The notes: generated by a model not told the origin, from the letters alone. A stretch of 64,000 bases of DNA from JBGQOJ01 sp052119585 (GCF_052119585.1 NZ_JBGQOJ010000002.1:186001-250000), one strand, 5' to 3'; numbered from the stretch's first letter, positions 37,301 through 46,550 are shown. Numbers and translations: made by a program.

Positions 37301-37769
37301 GGCCCCGACGATCAATCTCGGGGTGCCTGTGCTTATTCCCGAAACCTACGTGCCCGATCTCGACGTCCGGCTTGGCCTCTACCGCCGCCTGTCCGGCCTG
37401 ACCACCAAGGTCGAACTGGAAGGCTTCGCCGCCGAACTGATCGACCGCTTCGGCAAGCTTCCCAAAGAGGTCAACACGCTGCTTCTGGTGGTGCGGATCA
37501 AAGCCATGTGCAAACGCGCTGGCATTGCGAAACTCGACGGCGGGCCGAAAGGGGCCACCGTGCAGTTCCACAACGACAAATTCGCCTCTCCTGCGGGGCT
37601 TGTGGACTTTATGCAGGCGCAAAACGGCACGGCCAAAGTCAAAGACAACAAGATCATCCTGATGCGCGACTGGGCAAAGGAAAACGACAAGATCAAAGGC
37701 GCGTTCCAGATCGCCAAGGATCTGGCCGAAAAGGCCGAAGAGGTGAAGCCGCGTGCAAAGAAAGGCTGA
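34305..37769 (+). CDS. mfd: Transcription-repair coupling factor Mfd
   Basis: 1154 residues from ATG 34305, preceded by AGGTG at 34294; a GTG nine bases upstream is possible. The UvrB-homology N-terminal domains ('SFPAWDCLPYDRTSPNADVSASRMATL') are followed by the RNA-polymerase-interacting domain ('GDLVVHVDHGVGRYTGLE') and the helicase motor: Walker A 'CGDVGFGKTE', DEEQ box 'IIDEEQHFG', 'LTATPIPRTL', 'STIVESGLDI'-like motif V and 'QIRGRVGRSKTRAYAY'. It removes RNA polymerase stalled at lesions and recruits UvrA. It is convergent with ureG. Confidence 0.96.
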   Translation: MAITSHITIGGAPEGFDAKLLLAELAKSGAPVIHIARDDKRLEAMRAALAFFDPSAAVISFPAWDCLPYDRTSPNADVSASRMATLAGLVHGMPKQFILLTTLNAATQRVPARAILREAAFTATVGQRIDEAALKMFLVRMGFTQSPTVMEPGDYAVRGGIIDVYPPGDAGPVRLDLFGDVLDGARRFDPITQRTTQKLHVVDLAPVSEVILDEAAITRFRQSYRIEFGAAGTDDPLYEAVTAGRKHQGIEHWLPFFHERLETLFDYLPDASIVLDDHITASRIARWTSIADQYDTRREAMGNKARLDTVYKPCPPHLLYLDDPAWEALMQGRRLLQLNPLPQGVGPNLIDAGGRIGRDFLPERQQETISLFGALSAHIKAKREDSQIIIASYSEGARERLTGLMEDEGVEGAVPITDFRDVGQGKGRVHLAVWALEHGFTANGLTVISEQDVLGDRLIRGAKRKKRAANFLTETQSLSPGDLVVHVDHGVGRYTGLETITAMGAPHECIALEYADQARLYLPVENIELLSKYGHEEGLLDRLGGGAWQAKKARLKERIRQIADKLIRVAAERALRTAPIMEPPDGMWDAFSARFPYTETDDQMLAIDDVLSDMASGNPMDRLICGDVGFGKTEVAMRAAFVAAMSGVQVAVIAPTTLLARQHYKSFAERFRGFPIVVRPLSRFVSAKDAAATRDGIADGTVDIVIGTHALLAKTVRFKAMGMLIIDEEQHFGVQHKERLKQMRTDIHVLTLTATPIPRTLQMSLSGVRELSIIGTPPVDRLAIRTYISEFDTVTLREALLREHYRGGQSFFVVPRITDLPEIEDFLKTQVPEVTHITAHGQMAAGDLDDRMNAFYDGKYDVLLATTIVESGLDIPTANTMIVHRADMFGLAQLYQIRGRVGRSKTRAYAYMTTKPRAKLTATAEKRLRVLGSLDSLGAGFTLASQDLDIRGAGNLLGEEQSGQMREVGYELYQAMLEEAIAKIRSGETEGVMDDDGQWAPTINLGVPVLIPETYVPDLDVRLGLYRRLSGLTTKVELEGFAAELIDRFGKLPKEVNTLLLVVRIKAMCKRAGIAKLDGGPKGATVQFHNDKFASPAGLVDFMQAQNGTAKVKDNKIILMRDWAKENDKIKGAFQIAKDLAEKAEEVKPRAKKG

Positions 37770-37790
37770 TCTGTCTGGCCTGTCTTTGGC

Positions 37791-37812
37791 ATTCTTCTCG
37801 GCCCAAATACTC
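37791..37812 (-). repeat. Dispersed GAGTATTT motif copy
   Basis: On the minus strand GAGTATTTGGGCCGAGAAGA lies between the convergent mfd and ureG genes. It is one of at least nine copies of a short shared motif in this window; the others are at 28262-28285, 28321-28344, 31849-31868, 31881-31900, 42843-42864, 49601-49620, 53942-53962 and 61171-61196. Confidence 0.55.
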
Positions 37813-37835
37813 TCGCGCGACGCGCGTCTGGCGGA

Positions 37836-38456
37836 TCAGTCGACGTCCAGACCGCCCTCGGACACGATGAAATCCACAATGTCCGCGATGCCCTTGTCGG
37901 TGCGCAGGCTGGCCATGACATAGGCCCTGGCCCCGCGGGCCTGTTTCGCATCGGATTCCAGCAACACCGGATCAACCCCGACATAGGGGGCAAGGTCGAT
38001 CTTGTTGATCACCAACAGATCGGCGCGGGTCAGGCCGGGGCCTTTCTTGCGCGGAATGTCCTGCCCTGCGGCGGTATCAATCACATAGATCGTCAAATCC
38101 GCAAGTTCCGGGCTGAATGTGGCGGCAAGATTGTCACCACCGGATTCGATCAGGATCAGGTCAAGGCCAGGGATTGTCGCATTCAGGTCGGCGATTGCGG
38201 CCAGATTGATGCTGGCATCCTCGCGGATGGCGGTATGCGGGCATCCGCCGGTTTCGACGCCTCTGATCCGGTCAAGGGGCAGTGCCTGCGCCCGCATCAG
38301 AAATTCGGCGTCTTCGCGGGTGTATATGTCGTTGGTGACAACGGCCATGGAATACCGGTCGCGCAGGGCGATGCACAGGGCGGCGGTCAGGGTGGTCTTC
38401 CCCGCCCCGACGGGGCCGCCGATGCCGACGCGAAGGGGGCCGTTCGGGCTGCTCAT
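37836..38456 (-). CDS. ureG: Urease accessory GTPase UreG
   Basis: 206 residues from ATG 38456, overlapping the ureF stop by 4 bp. Walker A is 'GGPVGAGKTTL', followed by the metal-binding 'GVETGGCPHTAIREDAS' (CPH motif), 'LILIESGGDNLAATFSPELAD' and the 'NKIDL' base-recognition motif. It supplies GTP-dependent nickel delivery to apo-urease with UreD, UreF and UreE. It is the last gene of the operon. Confidence 0.96.
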   Translation of the reverse strand: MSSPNGPLRVGIGGPVGAGKTTLTAALCIALRDRYSMAVVTNDIYTREDAEFLMRAQALPLDRIRGVETGGCPHTAIREDASINLAAIADLNATIPGLDLILIESGGDNLAATFSPELADLTIYVIDTAAGQDIPRKKGPGLTRADLLVINKIDLAPYVGVDPVLLESDAKQARGARAYVMASLRTDKGIADIVDFIVSEGGLDVD

Positions 38457-39088
38457 GTCTTGAATATCCTCACATCCATGGTTTCGTGCTGCATCGAGGC
38501 AAGATCGGCACGAAATGTCGCGGTTCCGATATCGTCCAGCCCGGCCGTTGCCGCGCGCGCCGCCGTGTCCAGAATGGCACATTGAAGCGCGGTTTGAACC
38601 GCCTGACCGTCCGACTGCCCCAAAGGGACAAAGCGCACAGCGATTTGCACCAGATTGGCCACCATAGACTGAAGGAACAGCCCGACGGCCGCCGGTTTCG
38701 GCACGCCAAGCGCCTGTGCCGCAGCCCCAAGCGCCACGGGGTAGGGCATGGGCGGGTGCGCCTGATCTGTCAGCCTGTTTGTGGTGCGCAACAGCGCCGT
38801 GCCAAGGTCCATCGTCTCGGACAGACGCTCGCGGCTCGGGGCAAGGGCGCGGGCATGGGCGGTCAGCGCGGGCAGGTCGGCGCCCTTGTCCAGCGCCAGC
38901 GCGAACAGAACCGCGTCCGTGTGGCCGGACCCGCAAGTGACCAGATCGGCGATCCAGTCCCGCAAATCATCGGCGCTGCGCACGCAGCCCGCCTCGATCG
39001 CCCATTCCAGACCCTGACTATAGGCGTAGGCCCCGACGGGAAACCCGGCGGACAGCCATTGCACAAGGGTCAGGTGACCCGCATCCAT
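38453..39088 (-). CDS. ureF: Urease accessory protein UreF
   Basis: 211 residues, all helical, starting 'MDAGHLTLVQWLSAGFPVGAYAYSQGLE', the typical UreF N-terminus. It links UreD-urease to UreG during nickel insertion. The start overlaps the ureE stop (TGATG) and the end overlaps ureG by 4 bp. Confidence 0.93.
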   Translation of the reverse strand: MDAGHLTLVQWLSAGFPVGAYAYSQGLEWAIEAGCVRSADDLRDWIADLVTCGSGHTDAVLFALALDKGADLPALTAHARALAPSRERLSETMDLGTALLRTTNRLTDQAHPPMPYPVALGAAAQALGVPKPAAVGLFLQSMVANLVQIAVRFVPLGQSDGQAVQTALQCAILDTAARAATAGLDDIGTATFRADLASMQHETMDVRIFKT

Positions 39089-39609
39089 CAGTCGTGCCCA
39101 TGTTCATGATCATGCCCGTGATCGTGGGTGTGATCATGCCCGTGATTATGGGTGTCGGGCGCGTGGCTGTGTCCCATTGTGCGCCCCATGCCGTAAGCCC
39201 CGCCTTCGGGGCGGAACGGCGCGGTGATGTGGTGAATATGGGCGCCGAGTTGCAGCAACATCGCCTCAAGAACATGATCGCGCAGGATCAACAGGCGGTT
39301 CGGTTCAATCTGGCAAGGGGTGTGGCGGTTTCCGATGTGCCAGGCAAACCGGGGCAGGTCGCCCATCACCTCCAGCACATCCTCGTCTGCCGCGACAACC
39401 TCGATCAGCAGTCCACCGACAAGCTGCAGCGCATCGCCGTGGTTCAGACTGACCGTTTCGGGCAGATCGACCAGCACGCTTTCGTCATTCGTGGTGGTCA
39501 GACGCTTTCGACGCAGCAGGCGCTCGTCATAGCTTAATACCACACGGCCAGAAACCTTGCGGCCGTGACCGGCGCGGATCAGGGCGCGGGCGGGGGGAAG
39601 CACGCTCAT
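39088..39609 (-). CDS. ureE: Urease nickel chaperone UreE with histidine tail
   Basis: 173 residues from ATG 39609; a longer frame upstream has no ribosome site. The N-terminal domain contains 'LSYDERLLRRKRLTTTNDESVLVDLPE' and the metal-binding domain 'FAWHIGNRHTPCQIE'. The last 25 residues are packed with His and Asp ('HNHGHDHTHDHGHDHEHGHD'), a nickel-storage tail. It lies after the two DUF1127 genes rather than directly after ureC. Confidence 0.94.
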   Translation of the reverse strand: MSVLPPARALIRAGHGRKVSGRVVLSYDERLLRRKRLTTTNDESVLVDLPETVSLNHGDALQLVGGLLIEVVAADEDVLEVMGDLPRFAWHIGNRHTPCQIEPNRLLILRDHVLEAMLLQLGAHIHHITAPFRPEGGAYGMGRTMGHSHAPDTHNHGHDHTHDHGHDHEHGHD

Positions 39610-39631
39610 GCTGCCCCCCCGTCGGTATGGT

Positions 39632-39859
39632 TCAAAGGTAGAACATGTCGCCGAATACGTGACGCACAATGCCGTCGCGGGTCAGGCCGCGTTTTGCCAG
39701 TTGTGCATCGCTGAGACCGTTCAGGAATTCCACCTGACGCATGCGTGTGTTGCTTTCCGCAATCTGGACCATCAAGCCGAAAAAGGCGCGAAAGGGGGCT
39801 GCGGCGACTTGTGCCAGCCCCTGTGGAAAGTGAATGCTTTTCAGCGCGAGTGTTGTCAT
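39632..39859 (-). CDS. DUF1127 protein, copy 1 in the urease cluster
   Basis: 75 residues from ATG 39859 (MTTLALKSIHFPQGLAQ). The C-terminus 'NGLSDAQLAKRGLTRDGIVRHVFGDMFYL' is the DUF1127 motif. The gene is 22 bp upstream of ureE. AAGGA lies before the ATG, followed by GTTTCC. In Rhodobacter sphaeroides a DUF1127 protein (CcaF1) is an RNA-binding protein whose mRNA carries small RNAs; no CCUCCUCCC-type loops are visible downstream here. The same length, C-terminus and leader as copy 2 point to a tandem duplication. Confidence 0.85.
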   Translation of the reverse strand: MTTLALKSIHFPQGLAQVAAAPFRAFFGLMVQIAESNTRMRQVEFLNGLSDAQLAKRGLTRDGIVRHVFGDMFYL

Positions 39860-39860
39860 T

Positions 39861-39899
39861 GGAAACATCCTTGAAGATGAAAGAGTGTTTCCTCCCATA
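39861..39899 (-). promoter_or_regulatory. Conserved leader of DUF1127 copy 1
   Basis: On the minus strand TATGGGAGGAAAC (39899-39887) is followed 20 bases later by GTTTCC (39866-39861) directly before AATG. GGAAAC and GTTTCC can pair, with the ribosome site AAGGA in the loop. The same arrangement precedes copy 2. Confidence 0.6.
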
Positions 39900-40084
39900 C
39901 ATCGAATATGCTGGGCCGCGCCGGTCGCCGCAACCCCCGAGTGCGAAGCCCTGCGTTGCATTTTTTGCATGGCTGGCAATGGTTTTTGCGCGAATGTTAA
40001 TGTGATTTTGCGCACCAATACCCCCACCCAGACGGGGCGAGGGTAACCGCGTTGCAACGACCGGATACGGAAGATCGAACCGCG

Positions 40085-40312
40085 TCAGATGTAAAACAAG
40101 TCGCGGAACACATGCTGTGGAATGCCGTCGCGGGTCAGGCCCATTCCGGCCAGTTCCGCATCGGTTTTCGCATTGAGCCGAAGGATCTGATCCATCCGCG
40201 AGCGACGTTCTATATAGGCGTTGAACCCCATGCCGACTGTCGCGAAGAACGAGTCGAGTCTGGCGCGCAAATGTGACGGCAGAATCTGGGTGTTTGCAGT
40301 TGTATAAGCCAT
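40085..40312 (-). CDS. DUF1127 protein, copy 2 in the urease cluster
   Basis: 75 residues from ATG 40312 (MAYTTANTQILPSHLRA). It ends 'AGMGLTRDGIPQHVFRDLFYI', closely matching copy 1 ('KRGLTRDGIVRHVFGDMFYL'); the N-terminal halves are more different. It starts 138 bp after the ureC stop. The AAGAGG ribosome site is followed by GTTTCC before the ATG. A likely -10 element, CTATAG, lies about 40 bp upstream, suggesting its own promoter inside the urease cluster. Confidence 0.85.
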   Translation of the reverse strand: MAYTTANTQILPSHLRARLDSFFATVGMGFNAYIERRSRMDQILRLNAKTDAELAGMGLTRDGIPQHVFRDLFYI

Positions 40313-40313
40313 T

Positions 40314-40352
40314 GGAAACCTCTTGCGTTTGATTGCAAAGTTTCCTCCCATA
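40314..40352 (-). promoter_or_regulatory. Conserved leader of DUF1127 copy 2
   Basis: TATGGGAGGAAAC is followed about 20 bases later by GTTTCC just before the AATG start, as in copy 1; the sequence between differs. GGAAAC can pair with GTTTCC over the AAGAGG ribosome site. Confidence 0.6.
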
Positions 40353-40450
40353 GAGTGAACTATAGGTCATAAGGCGTGACGTTTCCATGACGCTTTGCGC
40401 ATATCCGCCATGCAGGGGCAGGGTGACTGGCATTTTTGAACCCTCCGTCC

Positions 40451-42160
<1,710 letters not shown>

Positions 42161-42169
42161 GTCTGGCTC

Positions 42170-42484
42170 CTATTTGATCGTCATTCCGCGTTTCGAAAGG
42201 CGTTTCGCATTGGCGGTCGTTTTCTTGCGCAGCGGTTTCATCGCTGCCATCATCACCTGATCCGGGCGCTGGCCTTTGGATGCGGCCTCGATCGCGCTTG
42301 CGGCGGCTTCAGCGAAAGCCGGGCCTTTCTCGCTCACCATCCGGCTGTTCTCTGTCGGCAGAACCGACCAAAATCCGGCCATTCCCATCAGGCGATAGGC
42401 CACGACCTCTTGGGTTTCAGCGACAAGATGCCAAGCCTCCAGTCCGGTCTGCAACAAATCAAGTGGTTTTGGAAACTGCGACAT
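42170..42484 (-). CDS. Small helical protein inside the urease operon
   Basis: 104 residues between ureB and ureC. The N-terminus is 'MSQFPKPLDLLQTGLEAWHLVAETQEVVAYRLMGMAG' and the C-terminus is basic ('MKPLRKKTTANAKRLSKRGMTIK'). The amphipathic helical character is phasin-like. Relatives in Rhodobacteraceae are sometimes annotated 'antifreeze protein', for which I see no support in the sequence. It is separated from ureC by only 9 bp, so it is co-expressed with urease. Confidence 0.75.
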   Translation of the reverse strand: MSQFPKPLDLLQTGLEAWHLVAETQEVVAYRLMGMAGFWSVLPTENSRMVSEKGPAFAEAAASAIEAASKGQRPDQVMMAAMKPLRKKTTANAKRLSKRGMTIK

Positions 42485-42525
42485 AGTCCGATACTCCTCA
42501 TACTCACAAACACTCCAACCTGTCC

Positions 42526-42831
42526 TTAAACGCTCCCCATGACAGCAGCATTAAAACCGTACACCTTTCGCGCCCCGCCAAACGGCACCAGTTGCACGTC
42601 GCGGGTCTGGCCGGGTTCGAACCGCACGGCGGTGCCTGCGGCAATATCCAGCCGCATACCGCGCGCGGCGATCCGGTCGAACGACAGCCCGGCGTTGGTC
42701 TCGGCAAAATGGTAGTGGGATCCGACCTGAATAGGCCGGTCTCCGGTATTCGCCACGCTCAGGGTCACGGCCCCGGCGCCCGCGTTCAGAACAATATCGC
42801 CCGCCATGGGCATGACTTCACCGGGTATCAT
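42526..42831 (-). CDS. ureB: Urease beta subunit
   Basis: 101 residues, structural subunit of urease. Family sequence: 'MIPGEVMPMAGDIVLNAG', 'VANTGDRPIQVGSHYHFAETN', 'RIAAGTAVRFEPGQTRDVQLV'-like segment and the C-terminal 'GARKVYGFN'. The genes for the three subunits are separate (ureA, ureB, ureC), as usual in bacteria other than Helicobacter. Confidence 0.96.
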   Translation of the reverse strand: MIPGEVMPMAGDIVLNAGAGAVTLSVANTGDRPIQVGSHYHFAETNAGLSFDRIAARGMRLDIAAGTAVRFEPGQTRDVQLVPFGGARKVYGFNAAVMGSV

Positions 42832-42886
42832 GCGTTTAACCCCTTCTTTGTTCTACAAATATCCATTCCACCCTCTGTCGGCCCGC

Positions 42887-43189
42887 TCACCGGATCGGGT
42901 GATGCACTGTCACCAACTTTGTCCCGTCCGGAAACGTTGCCTCGACTTGCACATCCGGGATCATCGACGCGATTCCCGCCATACATTGCTCTGCCGTGAT
43001 GACATGCGCGCCCGCCTCCATCAGATCGGCAACCGAGCGGCCGTCGCGTGCCCCCTCGACCACATAATCGGTGATCAGCGCGATCGCCTCCGGATGGTTC
43101 AACTTCACCCCGCGTGCCAGCCGTCCGCGGGCCACCATGGCCGCCAGGCTGATCAGCAGTTTGTCTTTTTCGCGGGGGGTCAGGTTCAT
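42887..43189 (-). CDS. ureA: Urease gamma subunit
   Basis: 100 residues from ATG 43189 (MNLTPREKDKLLISLAAMVA), the usual length. Conserved 'KLNHPEAIALITDYVVEGARDGRSV' and 'VQVEATFPDGTKLVTVHHPIR' are present. It is 8 bp after ureD. One copy of the dispersed GGATATTT motif lies between it and ureB. Confidence 0.97.
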   Translation of the reverse strand: MNLTPREKDKLLISLAAMVARGRLARGVKLNHPEAIALITDYVVEGARDGRSVADLMEAGAHVITAEQCMAGIASMIPDVQVEATFPDGTKLVTVHHPIR

Positions 43190-43197
43190 TTCAATCC

Positions 43198-44025
43198 TCA
43201 GATTTGCCAGACACGGGGCAGGGGAGCACCGCGCAGGGCGGTCAGCACACGGACAAGCCCTTGTTTCAGCCGTTGCGCATCGGCGCTTGCAAACCGCGCG
43301 ACGCATTTTCCGTCAAAGGCGGACGCCGCCGCCTCGATCCCCTCCATGGGGAAAATATCCCGCAGAAGGCTTTGCGCATCCTCGCATTTCGCATCCGCAT
43401 CGACCAGGATCAACGTCGCAAAAGCCTGCGCGCGGTCCAGGCACGCCCGACGCCCCGCAAGCGCGTGCGCATTTATCCGCACAGGGTCGATCAGTACAGG
43501 CGCGCCGTCCCGCAGGATCCGCCGCGTGTCGTGAAAGGTGAAACCGCTCATCTGCTCGTCCATGGCGCTGCGGCCCAGAACCACGCTTTCCACCATCAAG
43601 AACCGGGCATCCCGCGCCAGTTCCACCGTGGTCGTGCGGCGCAGCGCCGATCCGTTGAACAGGATGGTTTCCTGCGGCAGCCAGTCCAGCGACGCGCCAG
43701 CTCCAAGGGTCAACGACACCGTCATCGACGCCACACCGTCCAGCACCGCATAGGCACGTTCGGCGGTCTGGGTCGTGCCGACCGCATGGCACCCGGCGTC
43801 AAGGGACAGGCGATGCGCCATCCGGTCACCGCCGGTCAAACCGCCGGACGTATTCAGAAAGACGACCTCCGGTGCCGGATCATAGACCTTGGGCAGGAAC
43901 GCCTTGGCCGATCCTGTCTGGAACAACCGGCGCAACGCTGTGCGCGCGTTCTTCTGGCACAGTTCGACCTCGGCGCACCCATGGGTGCGTTCCAGAACCG
44001 GGCGAAGAGGCGCTGTATCCAACAT
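43198..44025 (-). CDS. ureD: Urease accessory protein UreD
   Basis: 275 residues, first gene of the operon. Typical UreD sequence: 'KVYDPAPEVVFLNTSGGLTGGDRM', 'GCHAVGTTQTAERAYAVLDG', 'LDWLPQETILFNGSALRRTT' and 'SVVLGRSAMDEQM'. It binds apo-urease and channels nickel from UreFG. A weak NtrC-like site (44107-44123) lies 82 bp upstream. Confidence 0.93.
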   Translation of the reverse strand: MLDTAPLRPVLERTHGCAEVELCQKNARTALRRLFQTGSAKAFLPKVYDPAPEVVFLNTSGGLTGGDRMAHRLSLDAGCHAVGTTQTAERAYAVLDGVASMTVSLTLGAGASLDWLPQETILFNGSALRRTTTVELARDARFLMVESVVLGRSAMDEQMSGFTFHDTRRILRDGAPVLIDPVRINAHALAGRRACLDRAQAFATLILVDADAKCEDAQSLLRDIFPMEGIEAAASAFDGKCVARFASADAQRLKQGLVRVLTALRGAPLPRVWQI

Positions 44026-44376
44026 CCGTGCAGATTATCCGTTCCACCGCTGCGGTCATCAGCGCGTCTGTGTTTCAGGCAGGGCACCAGTGCGAAGATG
44101 CAAGGATGCACATAAAATAGGCGCACATGATTAATGACAGGGCGGTTTGTAAATCGCGGATGTTCGGCGGGAAACGCTTTTTGTCGCGATTACGTCCTCA
44201 TGCCATTTTGATAGGTTCCAAAACGGAGTTGAGGTGTTTGTTTCCGGTGATCGCCATCATGGATGGTTGGCCACTGTTCCGACATATAAGATTCGCATAA
44301 TCAGTATTATGTAAATATTTTGCGTCACGCAGCGAAGGACATCGCGAGAACTAAGCCTAATAATGACCTGTTATCG
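44026..44376. other. Intergenic region upstream of ureD, 351 bp
   Basis: This spacer separates ureD from the 3' end of the FAD oxidase gene and should hold the urease promoter. It contains TGCA-CATAAAATA-GGCG (44107-44123), one mismatch from the TGCC-N9-GGCA sites near amt and ntrBC, and TGCC-ATTTTGATA-GGTT (44211-44227), a weaker match. A separate palindrome CATAAT-CAGT-ATTATG spans 44296-44311. The region is AT-richer than average. A 57-codon frame (44127-44300) shows no recognisable features. Confidence 0.5.
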
Positions 44377-45561
44377 CTAAACAATTGCAACTTCCAGAAA
44401 CGGCTTGCCCGCTAAAATCCGCTCCACCCCGAGATCGGACAGATCCAGTGTCTGATACGCGCCTGTCAGGATGATCTCTGCCAGACCGCGCCCGACGGCT
44501 GGTGCCTGTTGCAACCCGTGACCGCTGAAGCCGTTCATCAGGAACAGATTTGGAAAATTCGGATGCGGCCCCAGAATCGCGTTCTGGTCCAATGTGTTAT
44601 ACGCATAGTGTCCGACCCACATGCTGCGCACGCGGGCTTCGTCAAATCCGGGCACGCGGTGATAGATCAGCGGCCAGATGATATCCTCAAAGGCGCTGTG
44701 ATCCGGCTCGAAGTCGTCCGGTGCCACGGCTGCATCGTGGTCCGGCACGATGGCGCAGATCCAGCAACCATGTTCCGGCCGCATGTAAAACCCTGACGGG
44801 TCAACCATCAACGGCGCATCGGCATGTCGGGCGTTCGGCGCTTCGACCATGAAAACCGTTCTTTTTCTTGGCTCTACGGGCAGTTCCTCGCCTACCATCC
44901 GCAAGATATCGGCGGCATTGGGGCCTGCCGCATTCACCACCACACCCGCAGACACCGTGCCGCCATGCGCCAGCGTCACGCCCGTCACGCGGCCCGAATG
45001 TGTGGTTACTCCGGTGACCGTGTCGTCGATATTTTCGACGCCACCCGCGCGGGCGGCGGCACGAAAGCCCTGCATCAGGCCCATATTATCGAACCAGCCT
45101 TCGTCCCTTGTGCCGAATGACCCCAGAACCACATCTTCGACCGACAACCACGCAAATCGTTGCGCCAGTGCATCCGGGTCCATCAATACTGTGCCGGCCC
45201 CATGGGCGCACTGCATTTCCGCGGCATCACGCATCACCGATGCGCCTTGGGGGCTGCATGTCAGGAAAAGATAGCCGTTCTCGCGCAGGCCAAGTGAGTG
45301 AACATCGCGACCTAATCCTATGTTTTCTTTGAAATTTCTGATAAAGTCGACACCAAATCTGGAAATCTCGACATTGACCGGATTGGTGAATTGCTGCCGG
45401 ATCGAGGCGACAGACAAGGCGGTCGAACTACGGGCATAGCTGCGGTCCTTTTCGACGACCAGAATGCGCAAAGGCCTGTCGGCCAGCCGCGTCAGCCAAA
45501 AGGCAACCGAGCTGCCCATCACCGCGCCGCCGATGACAATCACATCATATCCGGATTTCAT
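44377..45561 (-). CDS. FAD-dependent oxidoreductase (DAO/sarcosine oxidase type)
   Basis: 394 residues. The FAD-binding Rossmann motif 'DVIVIGGAVMGSSVAFWL' is at 6-23, followed by 'VVEKD' and a second FAD contact 'VVVNAAGPNAADI'. The C-terminal 'LFLMNGFSGHGLQQAPAVGRGLAEIIL' is the flavin-contacting motif of the DadA/SoxB-like amine oxidase family. It likely oxidises an amino acid or methylated amine. No partner subunit genes are adjacent. Confidence 0.85.
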   Translation of the reverse strand: MKSGYDVIVIGGAVMGSSVAFWLTRLADRPLRILVVEKDRSYARSSTALSVASIRQQFTNPVNVEISRFGVDFIRNFKENIGLGRDVHSLGLRENGYLFLTCSPQGASVMRDAAEMQCAHGAGTVLMDPDALAQRFAWLSVEDVVLGSFGTRDEGWFDNMGLMQGFRAAARAGGVENIDDTVTGVTTHSGRVTGVTLAHGGTVSAGVVVNAAGPNAADILRMVGEELPVEPRKRTVFMVEAPNARHADAPLMVDPSGFYMRPEHGCWICAIVPDHDAAVAPDDFEPDHSAFEDIIWPLIYHRVPGFDEARVRSMWVGHYAYNTLDQNAILGPHPNFPNLFLMNGFSGHGLQQAPAVGRGLAEIILTGAYQTLDLSDLGVERILAGKPFLEVAIV

Positions 45562-45800
45562 TCCACCTGCCCCGCTCGTTCAGGACTTTTGTAGCATCCT
45601 GCCAAGCCACGGCAAGCCTCGACATCAGGGTCGGCATACCGCTAAAGTGGAGTTCTGTGGTGCAGTACTATCGGGCGTGGTCATGGTGATAATTTTTGCG
45701 TGCGTGGGGTTGGTTGATCCTGCGCCGATGAGACGTTATGGATTGACCGGCTTATTCATCTTTTCGTGGTCACGGATGAACTTTTGGATCGAGGAACGCA

Positions 45801-46550
45801 ATGCTTCGCCATTTCGAGACCCTACTGGACAGTCGGACAATCGAAGATATCTGGACATGCCATACCGCCAAGATGGCTGAATACGGCTTTGACCGCCTGC
45901 TTTATGGTTACACCCGCGCAAGAACCAATAAATCTTTCGGTGACCCGCAGGACATGATGGTCCTGACCAATCACGACCCCACCTATGCCGATCGTTTTAT
46001 GAACGACGGCCTATATAACCACGCGCCAATGGTGCAATGGGCCACGGAAAATACCGGCGCTTGCAGCTGGGGCTGGATCGAACAGCAGGCCCGCGCCGGC
46101 AATCTAAGCCCCAGCGAGTTGAAAGTGATCGAATACAACCGGTCGATGGACGTTACCGCCGGTTACTCCGTCAGCTTTCTTGACGTTTCCGTCCGCGCCA
46201 AAGGCGCTATTGCCCTGACTGCGGCAAAAGGCATTGCGCAAGCCGAAGTCGACGACATGTGGGCGTCTTGTGGTCGTGAAATTATCATTATGAATAAAAT
46301 AGTCCACCTGAAACTGATCAACCTGCCCTATGCCTCTGCCCGTCGACCGTTGACGAAACGCCAACGCGAGGCGCTTGAATGGGTCGGTGATGGCAAGACG
46401 ACGCAGGATATTGCCCAAATTATGGGCCTGACCCCCGCCACCGTCGAAAAACATCTGCGCCTCGCACGAGAATCGCTGGATGTAGAGACAACGGCCCAGG
46501 CGGTGCTTAAGGCCTCGTTTCATAATCAGATTTACGTACTCGAACTTTGA
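45801..46550 (+). CDS. LuxR-type regulator without partner LuxI
   Basis: 249 residues, with GAGGAA upstream. The N-terminal half is an autoinducer-binding domain: 'YGFDRLLYGYTRAR', 'YNHAPMVQWATENTGACSWGW' and the downstream beta/alpha pattern. The C-terminal HTH is 'LTKRQREALEWVGDGKTTQDIAQIMGLTPATVEKHLRLARESL'. It is the VjbR/roseobacter style of quorum-sensing regulator. No luxI synthase lies in the window. A perfect 14-bp palindrome starts 11 bases after the stop (46561-46574). Confidence 0.88.
   Translation: MLRHFETLLDSRTIEDIWTCHTAKMAEYGFDRLLYGYTRARTNKSFGDPQDMMVLTNHDPTYADRFMNDGLYNHAPMVQWATENTGACSWGWIEQQARAGNLSPSELKVIEYNRSMDVTAGYSVSFLDVSVRAKGAIALTAAKGIAQAEVDDMWASCGREIIIMNKIVHLKLINLPYASARRPLTKRQREALEWVGDGKTTQDIAQIMGLTPATVEKHLRLARESLDVETTAQAVLKASFHNQIYVLEL

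Noticed and set aside
39610..40084. CcsR-type sRNAs downstream of the DUF1127 genes
   Set aside because: The regions after both genes contain no CCUCCUCCC loops or repeated hairpins on the transcribed strand.
44127..44300. 57-codon open frame upstream of ureD
   Set aside because: No ribosome site, no recognisable motif and unusual composition for this genome; it overlaps the presumed urease promoter region.
45562..45800. luxI-type synthase near the orphan luxR
   Set aside because: Neither flanking gene nor any frame in the spacer shows the acyl-homoserine lactone synthase pattern; the upstream gene is a FAD oxidase.
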